In this document: positions 1 through 10,346 of the stretch, piece by piece
Layout: each line of letters begins with the position of its first letter
Position numbering within the stretch: the stretch's first letter is position 1
Assembly (NCBI GenBank): GCA_004431415.1
Contig: QPMI01000510.1
Span: 62,001 to 126,000 of the forward strand
DNA length: 64,000 nt
DNA from: Cyanophora paradoxa
Taxonomy: Eukaryota > Glaucocystophyceae > Cyanophorales > Cyanophoraceae
Direction: 5' to 3'
Made by a program: the position numbers and the translations under genes
The notes under the pieces: generated by a model
Seen by the model: the letters and a program-made list of their open reading frames with translations, nothing else
What the model was told of the DNA's origin: nothing
Databases searched by the model: none

Positions 1-408
1 TGTTACTGGGGTCAAAAACAAATAAAGCATACAATATTTTTGTGGCTCAGAACACTAGAGCACACCACTAATATCAGACGATCACGATCTCGACGATCGG
101 CACAGACGCGTCGAGTTCCATGACTTTACTCTGGTAAGTATGAAATGTGCGCGCGCACAAGAAACTTTGAAGGCGCGTGCGGAGAAAGAGCAAGGCGAAG
201 CACTATGTATAGGTGGCCACGGCGACAGCGCCCCCGACCGCGGGGCCGCGACGCCGTCGCCGGCGCTACGACTCGGAGTCCGAGACGAGGGGAGAGCCGA
301 CGAAGCCCGGCGGGGCGGGGGCGGGGGCGGCGAGCGCGGGCGGGGGCGGGGGCGGCCCCAGCGCGGCGCGCTCGGCGAGGTGGGCGATGCCGCCGGCGGG
401 CGCGGCGC
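1..408. other. 3' flank of the phosphodiesterase gene
   Basis: This stretch lies downstream of the minus-strand phosphodiesterase stop. The first 140 bases are less GC-rich than the rest and contain AATAAA on the plus strand, which could be the poly(A) signal of a plus-strand gene left of the window. The remainder is GC-rich with no frame I can defend. The last phosphodiesterase exon could run further into it if an intron was missed. Confidence 0.4.
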
Positions 409-3400
409 TCAGGCTCTCCGAGGAGGAGGCGGCGGCGGGGCGGGGGCGGCCGCGCGCCCGCCCGAGAAGGAGACGGGCGGGCCGACGGGCGCCGCCGCCG
501 GGGCCGAGCCCGAGGGCCGCGGGCTGACCTCCTCCCCGCCCAGCCCGAGGCCGAGGCCGAGGCTGGCGGTGCGGTACGGCTGGAGGCGCCGCGTCTCGGC
601 CCCCGAGGCGAGGCGCTTCACGAGCTTGACCGCGAGGGCGGCGCCCACGAGCCGCTTCTTGACGCCCACCGCCTCGCCGACGACCTGCGGGGCGCCTCCG
701 TGGGCCCGCCGGCCTTGAGGAGGGGCCGCGCGGGGCGCACCTGGGGCCGCCGCACGAGGAGCGCGGCCTGCTCCTCCCCGCTCCGCTCCTGCACGATCTG
801 CCCCGCCCCATCAGGCGAGCCGGGCGGGGCGGGGCGGGCTGGAAGAGAGGGCCGGGAGGACGGGAGCGGGGCGGGGCGGGGCGGGGCGGGCGGGGCGCAC
901 GGCGACGAGCTTCTCGCGGTTGGCGGCGACCATCTCCGCGAACTGCGCGCGCGGGGGGCGGGCGGCGGGTCGCGGTCAGCCCCGGCAGCGCGCAGATGCT
1001 TGTGCTCCCCGACAGATGCTCTCCTAGGCCCGAGAGGACACCGGGGCGGGGCGGGGCGGGGCGCGCCTTGCGCATGCCGGGGAGCATCTCCGCGAGGGCC
1101 GAGAACATCGGCGCCGTCGCGAAGTCCAAAAAGTCTGCGCCGCCGTCAGGGGGGACACGGCAGGGCGCGGCGAAGGGGGCGCGGCGGGGCGGGGCGTCTA
1201 GCTCCACGAGCTCAGCTGCCCGGTGCGTGGTCGGGTGGAGGGGGCAGGGGGGGGGGGGGGGGGGGGCGTGCGGAGGGGATGGGCAGCGGGAGGCGGGCGC
1301 GGGGCGCGGGGCCGGGGGCGGACCGAGGGTGCACTTGGGCTCCCAGGCGGTGGCGCGGTCCATGAAGGGCGCCGGCGCCATCCCCCGCATCCGCTCCTCG
1401 TCCCCCTGCCCGTCCCGAGCCCAAAGCCTCGGCGATGCGGCGGGGCGGGGCGGCCGGGGCGGGGCGGGGGGGGGGGCGGGCCTGGAGGAAGAACTCCTGC
1501 ATGACCGCCTTGTTCCACCCCCGCGACGCCTCCCACGGCTGCCGGGCGAGTCAGGGGGGGACGTCCGGGCGGGGAGAAAGCGGGGCCGGGCCTTGGCGCA
1601 GTTGGCGACGTCGGCGGCGTGCAGCAGCGCGTGCACCAGCAGCGCCTGCAAGCGCGCGCCCCGCCGGGTGAGGCCGGCGCCCGATCAGGCGGCCGGGAAG
1701 CCGGCGGGGGGCATCGAAGCAGGGCGCCGCTCGGCCTGTCGGAGCGGGCGAGGCGGGGGCGGGGGCGCACGCGGTGCTCCTCCGTCTCCTCGCTGAAGTG
1801 GCGCGAGGGCACGAGCGCCCCCGCCGCCGCCGACGCCTTCGCCCCCGCCACCGCCCCGTGCCCGCCCGTGCCCGCCGCCGGCGCCGGCGGCGGCGGGCCC
1901 GTGAGCGTTACCGACGGCACCCGGATCTGCTCGCACGGGGCGGGGTCGGGCGAGGCGGGGCGAGGCCGCGGGAGAGTATGAATCTTCTAGCCCCGCGAGG
2001 CGAGGCGGGGCGGGGGCGCTATTTCGCCTTGGACTTCGGATCTCAGCGCTTGGCGCTAAGCTCTCGCACTCGCCAGCGCGAAGCGGGGCGGGGCGGGGGA
2101 GGGCGGGGCGCGCACCTCGCGGTGGGAGTTGGAGGGGAGGGAGGAGGCGGAGAGGGAGGGCAGGGGGCCCGAGATCGGCGCCGACGCCCTCCGCCACTCT
2201 GCCCCCCGCCCGCCCCGCGTCAGCGACGGACGGCGGAGCGGGGGCCGAGTCCCCCGCGTCCTTTTCATTCGACCTCTTCCTAGCTCTTCCTCTTCGAATC
2301 TTATAGAAAGCGCACCGCCGGAGGCGGAGGGGAGGGGGCCGGAGAGGGGCGCGGAGAGGCGGGGCCGCGGGAGCGAGGGGGACTCGGCTGCCGGCGGCGC
2401 TCAGAGCGAGGAGCGGGGCGAGCCGGAACGAAGGGGGGGCGATCAGAGCACCTCGGGGGGCGGGCCCGGGGAGCCGGAATGCCCGGGGGGGCGGGCCGGG
2501 GCCGGGGCGGGCGGGGCCGGGGGCACGGGGCTGGCGCGGGGCGGCGTGCCCGAGCGCGAGGGCGCGCGCGACGGCGTCGGCGTGTTCACGAACGTGTTCA
2601 GCTGCGCGCCCGGATGAGGCAGGGCGCGCGGGGAGGGCGGGGAGAGCCAGGGCGGCGTCCCATGGAAGCCTGGCGCCTCGCCATGGAGGGCCCCGCTCTA
2701 ATTCTCTCACTTCTAATTCGAGCGAGTTCTGGGACGGGAAGGCCGGCACCTTGGCGACCATCTCCATGTGCAGCGCCATGTCCGTCCACAGCACCGCCTG
2801 GATCACCTGCGGGGGCGGGGGGCCGCACGCGCGGTGAGGCGCGGGGCGCGGCGCGCAGGGAGGGCGGCGGGACGGGCCGGGGCGCACGAGGGAGCGGACG
2901 CGCTTGTACTCGGCCCGGTCCAGCGTCCGCAGCACGTTGCAGCCGCGGTCCTGCCCGCCCCCAAGGAGCCCGTCGGCCCCGCGGCGAGGGGGCGGGGCCG
3001 CCGGCGCGACCGAAGAGGGGGGAAGAGGGGCGGGGGCAGAGGCGCGAGGGCCGGCGCCGCCGCCTAGGCCCCGCCCCGGGGCTCCAGCTCTACACGGGCC
3101 TGGGAGCGGGGGCGGACCTGCATGCACTTGAAGGTGAGCGCGGCGTGGTAGTTCTCCAGCGGGCTCTTGTCGTTGTACGTCAGCGCCAGCGCAGACCCCG
3201 TCGCCACCTGCCGCGCCGCTCGAAGGGGCGCCTCTAGGGGCGGGGGGGTGCTGCGGGGGCGGACGAGGAAGGCGTTGCCGCGGCCCGGGTGCCTGCGGGG
3301 GCGGGGGCGGGGCGTCAGAGCGGCGGGCGGGCGGGCGGGGGAGGGGCGGGGCGGGGCGGGGGCGGGCCCGACGTCGTGGGCGATGGCGGCGACGAAAAGG

Positions 3401-5875
3401 GCGAGCACCTCGAGCTCCTCCAGCACCGACCCCGCCTGGCCCCCACAGTCGGCCCCAGGCCCCGCCCCGGCCCCGCACCGGAGCGCTCCAGCTCTGGGAC
3501 GGGAGGGACCCCGCCAGACCCAGGCCCGAGGAGGGAGGCCGAGCAGGCCAGGGCGTGGGGGGCGGGTGGGGGTGGGGGTGTGTGTGTATGTGGGGGGGTA
3601 CGGACCTCCGACTCCTTGACGAAGATGTAGACGGCGCGGAGCACGTCGAACGCGTGCCGGAACTGCCCCGGGGGAGGGGTGCGGCGATCAGTGCGGGGAA
3701 GGGTCGGAACGGTGTCGACGGAGGGGGCCAGGCACGTTGTGGTAGGCTGCGGGGGCGTGGCAGAGGCGCGCGGGTCAGCCGTTGGGGTAGGGGGGGGGGT
3801 ACAGCGGCGCACGGTTCGTGGAGCGGTACCGTCGCTGAAGGGCCCGTATGAAGCGACCCAGAACCTGGGGGGGGGGGGGGGGGGGGGGCAGGGAATCAGG
3901 CGGGGAGGCGGGGGGGGCGGGCGGCGCCGCGGGGGGGTGCGCCTCGGGGTCGATGTTGAAGCGCTCCGTGAGGCCGCGCTCGCGGAACAGAAGCGCAGCG
4001 TAGTCGCAGAGCAGCTGCGGCGAGGGAGGGGCGCGCGCGCGTCGGAGCGCGGCCGGGGTACAGGTGCGCGGGGGGGGGGGGCGGTGACGGGGCCGGGTAC
4101 CTCGCTCCGGAACCGCGTGCTGTCGACCTCCCAGGAATCGAGCCCCAGCGCTCCGACCTGATGCGCTCGCGTTCTACGGGGGTGCGCAGGGGCGGGAGGG
4201 GGGGATGGATGAGAGGGGGGTATGCCCGCCTGCCAGACGGCGTCCATCTTGACGGCGCGGCTGCGGGGGCGGGACTCAGGGGGGGGGAATACGTTGGGAG
4301 GGGGTACGCGCACCAGACGCCGGAGGGCCGGCGGAGGCTCTCGAAGAAGGAACGAATGCGCTCCCCGAAGGACGGGCGGGACGGGCCCGCCACGGACGGC
4401 TGCGCCGCCGACCGGTCAGCCCCCGCCGCTGGCGATCCTAAGCGGGCGCGGGCGACGCGGCCGCACCATGCGCCGGTTGCTCTTCGTCCGGGCGGTGAGC
4501 GTGAGCAGGAGCTCGCTGCGGGGGCGGTCAGCGCGGAGCGGGGCGGCGCGGTGGGAGCGGGGGCGGGCGCACTCCTGGGCGCCGCGGCTGCCCGAGCGGC
4601 CCCTGCGAGACGTGGTCGGAGTGCCGGGCCTCAGCTCCACGCGCAGGTACGCCGTCGCCGTCGGATCTGCAGCGGCGCCGGCCGTGGGCGGGGCGCGTAA
4701 GCAGCGCGGCGCGCCGCCCCCGGGCGCATCCCCCAATGCGAGATCGCAGGTCGGAGCGGCGAGCCCTAGCGCACCGTCCTCGCTGAAGACCTCTGCGGGG
4801 GGCGCACGGGTCCAAGGGTCAGAAATCGCCGCGCGGCGGGCGGAGCGGGCCGGGCGGGCGACTCGCCGATGAGCTTGTCGACGATGCGGCGGCTGTTCGC
4901 TGGATCCTGCGCCACCAGCTCCTGCGTGAGGGCCGAGAGCCGCCGGACCTCGTCCTGGAGCCTGGACATCTTCTCCTTGTAGCTGTCCCGCCGGCCATCC
5001 TCATCCGGCAGCTGCACTTCTAAGGGAGGCCCCATTGAAGGGAATCCAGATGCACTTCTTCCGGCAGCCGTGCCCTGCCTCGGCGCCGAGCGCCGGCTCG
5101 ACGCTGCACTGGCAGCAAGGCTCCGAGTAAAAGCTCGCTGCCGGGGGGGCGGGGCCCTTTAGCGCCGCATCGTGCTGGACGCGTGCGCGGGTAACCGGCC
5201 GATGATGGACGCGGGGCTGCGCCGCCGCCCCAAGCACGCGCTGCGGATGAGCAAGGCCTAGGCGGGAAGGCAGTCGGCTGCAGGTAGCTAGCGGATGAAA
5301 TGCTGATGCCCTTGCACGCTGCTGCGCCCCTCCAAAGCGTTGTTAAGGTCCGACTGGTTGGGTACAGCGTATTGAACTCTCTCTCGCTGTACCCGCCCTC
5401 GGACTCCGGCCCCCAGTCTCCGGGTCTCCGACGACACGACGAGCTTATGGCCGCCCTCTTCGTGTGCCCTCCCGTGATCTGCGGCGCCCGATTCGCTCCG
5501 TGCACGCGGCCGGCCGCGCTCGTCCAGTTCGCTCCGAGCTCCGCGGCGTCGGCGCCTCTCGTCGGCGATCCGGCCGCAGCGGCGGCTCCGCGAGAGCAGC
5601 AGCCCCGCGAGACTGCCCTCCAGGCCCCATCTAGCGGCCGCCTCTCCTGGTCGCGCTTGCAGGCCGCGCGGTCGCTCTCGCGCGCGCGCCGCGTACGGAT
5701 CGAATTCACGATCACGGCCTCCGATCAGGTGCGCGTCCGCTCTCCCCCTGTCGTTCTGCCGATCAAAGCTTACAGCGCACCTGCGCATGCAGGGCTGCGA
5801 ACGCCGCTTCGATACTGTGCGGGTGCCGGCGATGCCTGCTGGCGAGAGTGCCAAGCGCTGCAGCTCGAACTCCAT
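409..5875 (-). CDS. 3',5'-cyclic nucleotide phosphodiesterase, class I (PDEase catalytic domain)
   Basis: Hydrolyses cAMP and/or cGMP to the 5'-monophosphate; probably cytosolic, in second-messenger signalling. The metal-binding signature HDVGHPGRGNAFLV is spliced together near 3.3-3.4 kb. It is followed by YNDKSPLENYHAALTF (about 3.15 kb), TDMALHMEMVAKV (2.75 kb), HALLHAADVANCAK (1.6 kb), WNKAVMQEFFLQ (1.5 kb) and FLDFATAPMFSALAEMLPG (1.1 kb), which is the normal family order. Upstream exons encode FRHAFDVLRAVYIFVKE and a coiled-coil-like stretch at 4.9-5.0 kb. The proposed start (MEFELQRLALSPAG at 5875) is followed by a GTGCGC donor; an alternative ATG lies at 5035. Between TDM and ADVAN there is a long Pro/Ser/Ala-rich insertion not usual in the family. 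At least two introns use GC donors. The domain call is firm; the N-terminus, the low-complexity exons and the exact C-terminus are not. Confidence 0.88.
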
Positions 5876-6220
5876 CGACCTTCCGAATCTTGAGCCTCGC
5901 TCGCACATTGTTTACTTTTCGGCGCGCCCCCGCCCCTGGCCATGGCCCTGCAGCTGGCGCTGCAGCTGGCGCCGGCGCGCGCGCGCTTCGGTCCAGTCTA
6001 GCCTATAGCTTCCCTCGCTATCGCTGCTCATACCGTGCGCCCAGTGTGCTCTTGCCGCGGATCCAAGTTTGTGGAGCCGCGTCTTGTCGGCTGTGCGAGC
6101 AGCTGAGCCGTACAGGCAAGGCCTACCCAACCCTCGAGCTCGGGCTCTAGTGTATCTGGCTCGAGCTCTCGCGCTTTAGCTTAACGCTGATAATCTAGAG
6201 CGCGTCAGTGCGGTCCAGGT
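5876..6220. other. Intergenic region, probable shared promoter
   Basis: Lies between the divergent phosphodiesterase and hypothetical genes. Contains repeated CTGCAGCTGGCG units near 5.95 kb and GAGCTCGAG/CTCGAGCTC palindromes near 6.13-6.17 kb. No convincing coding sequence seen, although the first exon of the plus-strand gene may lie here. Confidence 0.35.
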
Positions 6221-7001
6221 GTGCGCGCTTGCGGACAGCCTCGCGAGAAACGAGGAGAACGTGGTGCGCAGACGTGCACATGCATGTTTTTCGCGGGATC
6301 GTTCGAGTTCTAGATCCCTGCAGCTGGCCCTGGAGCTCGCTGACAGGGGCGGGTTGGGGCGCCGGCAGGTCTTCGGGTCGGGGTTCGAGGCGGAGCTGGT
6401 GAGCGGGGACGCCTTCTCCGTGCTCCCGCGCCTGCAGGACGCCGTCTCCGCCGCCGTCCAGGGGGGCCCCGGGGCCCCGCCCGGCGGCCCCGCCCCAGCC
6501 GCCCCGCGCCCCCTCCACGCCGACCCCGACGCCGAGGCCGAGGCCGAGCCGCAGCCCCAGTGCCTCTGCGCCAGCGGGCTCGCCTGTGTCAGCGCAGACG
6601 ACGGGTTCGCGCCCGCCCTGGGATCGATTCGGATTCAACCCTCTGAGAGCACTGGGGGCGCGGGCAGGTCGTTCATACGCCACCTGCGCCCCGATGAGCC
6701 GGAGGGGCAGTCCGACCTGCTGGAGCTCCTCAACTTCGTCGCCACGCAGGACTCGGAGGAGATGGAGAAGGGCCACGTGCGTCGCGCAGAGTCTTCGAAT
6801 CTGCCGCCGGGGCCGCCCCCGCTTTCAAAACCCTCCGTAGACCTGGACGTGAGCCCCGCGGCGCAGGTTTGGGTGTGGACGCAGGCGGCGCCGGCGTCAC
6901 CGCAGCAGACGGCGCGCGCCCTCGCCGGCCTCTCCCGCGAGCTCCAGGCCATCCTCGCCGAGCACCTCCGCTCCCAGGCCCCCTGCCAGAGCGAGCGCTA
7001 G
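6221..7001 (+). CDS. Hypothetical protein, partial 5' end
   Basis: I do not recognise this gene. The frame reads CALADSLARNEENV, then, after a probable intron starting GTGCGCAGACG, VFGSGFEAELVSGDAFSVL, an acidic stretch and SFIRHLRPDEPEGQSDLLEL followed by a Glu-rich helix. A further GTGCGT...GCAG intron (about 6776-6867) joins to VWVWTQ and a C-terminal amphipathic helix (TARALAGLSRELQAILAEHL) before a TAG at 6999-7001. The listed left edge is a GTG inside an exon, not a start codon; the ATG must lie upstream in a separate exon. The composition is acidic and protein-like, unlike the shadow frames. It converges on the F-box gene 117 bp away. Confidence 0.5.
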
Positions 7002-7117
7002 GCCCCTGCAGTTCGCGCTTTGCCTGGTTTTGCTTCCAATGCGTCGCTGGACGTGTACAGTGGATGTTCCAGCCGCGATAAATACAGCCGTAAACATTCT
7101 CCTAAGAAGGGGCGGGC

Positions 7118-8889
7118 TCAGGCGGGGGGCCCGATGGCGAGGAGGGTGCGGGGCCGCTCGGCGCGCTCGTAGAAGCGGATGCTCGCGGCCTGGGCGGGGC
7201 GGGGTGAGGGGCGGGCGGGGCGGGCGGGGGCGGGGCGGGCGGACGGGGAGCCAGGCGGCGAGGGAGGAGGCGAGGTCGCGGAGGGCGGCGGGGGCGAAGT
7301 TGGGGGGGAGGAAGACCGCCACCCCCACCGACGCCCCCTGCGCCAGCGTCAGAGGGGGGGGGGGGGGGGGGGGGGGTACGGGCCTCGCGGGGGCCGGCGC
7401 GGGGAGGCGGGCGAGGACGCCGAGGGGCTCGAGGTCGGGGGGCGCGGCGGGGGTACTGAATCGCCACCTCCACGCGCCGCAGCTGGGGGCCCCCCTCCGC
7501 GAGCGCCGCCAGCTCCTCCGCCCCCACGCAGTACCCCTGCACGCTGCACGACCTGCCGGGTACGTGAGCCCGAGGGGGGGTAGGCGGAGAGAGGTGGGGG
7601 TAGCGGGAGGGTGCGGCCGCGCCAGCTGCGGAGGTACCCGCGGGCGGCGCGGACGAGCGCGGCTGCGGCAGCGCCGCCGTCGGCGTCGCGGGGCGTCTGC
7701 CGGCCGGGATGAGCGCGGCGCCCCGGGCCCCCGGGGAGGGGTACCGCGCCTTCTCGAAGGAGACGTCCAGCGCCTCGAGGGTCGCGGCGCGCTGCACCCC
7801 CGCCGCCACCGCCCGCAGCAGGGATACCCCGGGGAAGATCCGCAGCGAGAGGGCCTGGGGCGGCTCGGGGGGTACGGGCGGCGGGGACGGCAAGGGATCG
7901 CTCGCGTACCCGGAGGCGGGGGAGGGCGAAGAGGTCCGAGACGAGCTCCTCCCCCCCGGGCACCGGCGCCAGCTGCCGGCCGCGCTCAGGGCGTGGAGGG
8001 GGAGAAGAGGGGGGAGGGGGTACGGTGGCGGCGAGGGACTCGAGGAGGGGGAAGCGGGGGAGGGCGCGGAGGGCGTCGGGGCCGAGCGGGGCGCCCCCGA
8101 GGGCGAGGCGCCGCAGGCACGCCCCGCGCGCCCCGCCGCAGCCCCGCCAGGCCCCCTCGTACACCCTGCCCCCGCCCCGCCCTCAGCGAGGTTGGGGGAG
8201 GGGGCGGGGCCGGGGGTACGCGCCGGGGGCGGGGTGCGGTGGAGGGCGAGCTCGCGGAGGGGCAGCGGGGCGAGGGCGGCGAGGGCCTCGGGGCAGCGGA
8301 GCGCCGCGCCGAGCCGCGCCAGCCGCGGCAGCGCCGCCGCCAGCGCCGCCGCCTCGCCCGCCCCAGCTCCCGGCCCGTCAGCCGCAGCGCCGTCAGGCCG
8401 GCGAGCGGGGCGAGGAGGGCGGGCAGCCGCTCTGGGCGCCAGCAGGGGCCCCAGGCGAAGCGGGAGGCGGGGTCGGGCCGAGGGCGAGGGCGCGCAGGGC
8501 GGGCAGCGCGCCGAGCGCCAGGAAGAGCTCCGAGGCCGGCACCCAGCCCGGCCCCGCGCCCCGCGCGCCCTCGCCCCCGCCCCGCCCCCGCCGCGGCAAA
8601 GGCGACCTCGACGGACTCGAGCCCGGGCGAGCAGCGCGCCAGGCCGTACAGCAGCCGCAGCGCCGGCCCCGCCTCCCCGGCCCCGCGACCCACACCCGGA
8701 GCTCCCGCACCCTGCGCCCGCGTCGGCTCGGCGGGGGCGGCGCAGGGGCGGCCGGCGCGGGACGGGCCGAGGGCGCACCGCGGAGCGCGCCGGCGTCCGC
8801 GCGGGCGGCGAGTCGGCGCAGGTGCACGGCCGCGCGGCGGGCGTCGGGCTCGGGCCCCGCGCACAGCGCCGCGTCCTCTCCGAAGGGGT

Positions 8890-8920
<31 letters not shown>

Positions 8921-9148
8921 CGCGCCGGCCGCGGGGGCGCCGGAGAGGAGGTCGACGAGGCCCCACTCGACGCCGGCGAGGGCCGCGCGCCAGCGGCGGC
9001 TGAGCGTGTGGAGGCGGCAGGCGGCGAGCGCCTCGACGGGGCCCAGCAGCAGCGCGATCTCCTGCATCAGCGCCTCCGGGAGCGCCTCCATCGCGCACGC
9101 CGCCTCCTCCGCCCCCGCCCGCCGCCGTTTGCTGCCCTGCTGTCCCAT
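7118..9148 (-). CDS. F-box protein with degenerate leucine-rich repeats
   Basis: Likely substrate-recognition subunit of an SCF ubiquitin ligase. Residues about 20-65 form an F-box (LPEALMQEIALLLGPVEA...LHTLSRRWRAALA), followed by a poly-Ala run. Later exons carry short Leu-rich segments: LRLLYGLARCSPGLESVEVA, LPALRALALGP, LAPLAGLTALRLTG, LRRLALGGAPLGPDALRALP, ATLEALDVSFEKA and GGPQLRRVEVAIQYP. These look like leucine-rich repeats, as in FBXL proteins, but with many Ala substitutions. The last exon reads AASIRFYERAERPRTLLAI and ends in TGA (TCA at 7118-7120). ATG at 9146-9148. Introns are C-rich on the minus strand, seen here as G runs including a 23-G tract at 7354. F-box call is good; the repeat class is inferred. 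Confidence 0.72.
7354..7376. repeat. 23-nt poly-G tract (poly-C on the coding strand), in an intron
   Basis: Uninterrupted G run inside an intron of the minus-strand F-box gene. Similar G runs lie near 1249, 3870, 11020, 44600 and 45870, each in or beside introns of minus-strand genes. Confidence 0.85.
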
Positions 9149-9630
9149 CGCAGCCTCTGCCGCAGCGCTCGAGCGGATGTTTCGCGGGCCGAGGAAAGTT
9201 CTTCCAGATGGATCGGCGGAGTCACGCCGAACTGTGCAGCGCGAAGGAAGCCGCCGCCAGCAAAAGATTCGAATCAGGTGGCACTCTCTATCAACGCTCG
9301 TACGGCGCCACTTGCGGGAGCGGCGATGTTGCGACGTCCGCTGTCACCGCGCCGTGCCGCGTCGCCGAAGACCGGAGCCCGATGCAGCGCAAGAAGTTCT
9401 CAAAAAGATCTAGATGCAGCGCCGGCGGGGTCCGATCAACGCTGCGCGCGGAGCCTCGTCAGTAAGTTCTGGAGCCGCGCTCGAGCCTGCTTCGAGCGCG
9501 AACCGCGCAGTACAACTGCCGGTCGCTCCCGACGAGCCTCCCGTGCGAGGCCTGCGAGTCCGGTGAGCGGATTCGACGAGACCTGATGTTTCTGATCCGT
9601 GATAGGGGGTACGCACACCTTCGTCAAGCA
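9149..9630. other. Intergenic region between divergent genes
   Basis: Head-to-head spacer between the F-box/leucine-rich gene and the small EF-hand gene. Less homogeneous in composition than the introns. Long frames are open here but none has protein-like composition or splice signals I would defend. Confidence 0.4.
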
Positions 9631-10177
9631 ATGGCGTCCGACAAGCTCAGCGCTCAGGAGATCGAGGCGATTCTCAAGGACGACGACGTGCGCCCTCTGC
9701 CGCCCAGCCCGCCCTCTGATCGCTTCCTCCCGCCCGTGCGGAGGTTTTAACTAGGAGTTGCCCGGCGTGACGCCGCCGCCCGCTGGCTGACACGGCGTCG
9801 GATGCGGACACAGAGCCTGACCCTGGAGGAGTTCATCGTGGGCGCCGTCGCCGTCCGCGCCGACTCCGTCATCGTGCGCTCGCGCGCGCGCTCTGACGAA
9901 GGCCCAGGCCTAGAGCGTAGTTGCTATCTAGACCTGCACGGCTGAATACTCAAAAGATCTAGCGTGTTGAGCTCTATTCGATTAAATTCGCCGGGCCGCC
10001 CTTCACCCAGGCCTATAGCTAGGCCTAGGCCGCCGCGCCGGGCCAAGCTTCAACTGAAGGCCGCGGGCGCAGATCGACTCGGCGCTGTCGGAGCAGTTCT
10101 ACGAGCTGGACACGAACGACGACTTCGCCCTCGACCGCCACGACCTCCTCGACGCCGCCGCCCAGGGCCTCCTCTAG
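9631..10177 (+). CDS. Small EF-hand protein
   Basis: Three exons give a protein of about 73 residues: MASDKLSAQEIEAILKDDD, then SLTLEEFIVGAVAVRADSVI, then IDSALSEQFYELDTNDDFAL followed by a short helix ending QGLL and TAG at 10175-10177. Introns are phase 0, with GTGCGC donors at about 9688 and 9866 and acceptors ACACAG and GCGCAG. The last exon holds an EF-hand-like loop (D-T-N-D-D-F-A-L-D-R-H-D); the middle exon resembles the LTLEEFI end of a preceding hand whose loop is missing. A skipped exon in the roughly 200-nt second intron could supply more of the domain. Probably calcium-binding or a degenerate EF-hand; partner unknown. It converges on the aldo-keto reductase gene. Confidence 0.55.
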
Positions 10178-10346
10178 ACCCGCGTTGAGGCGCCGCCGAG
10201 GCCACGCCGAGCATGTAGCGGTGGCTTCTAAGCCGCAGCGCCGGCCCGCATGCACATACACTCCCCTGTTGTACAACACTGAATTGATCCGCGTCCTGTC
10301 GTCTCTACGAGCTCGGGCCGATCTCGGGCCCCGGGGGTGCGCGGGG

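Noticed and set aside
266-1651. Long open frames over 400 codons on both strands in the first 3.5 kb
   Set aside because: They are Arg/Ala/Pro/Gly-only translations caused by very high GC; the phosphodiesterase motifs run through them in short spliced pieces.
7030-9586. Plus-strand frames of 600 and more codons opposite the F-box gene
   Set aside because: Composition is Arg/Gly/Ala noise and the minus strand carries the F-box and leucine-rich segments with splice signals.
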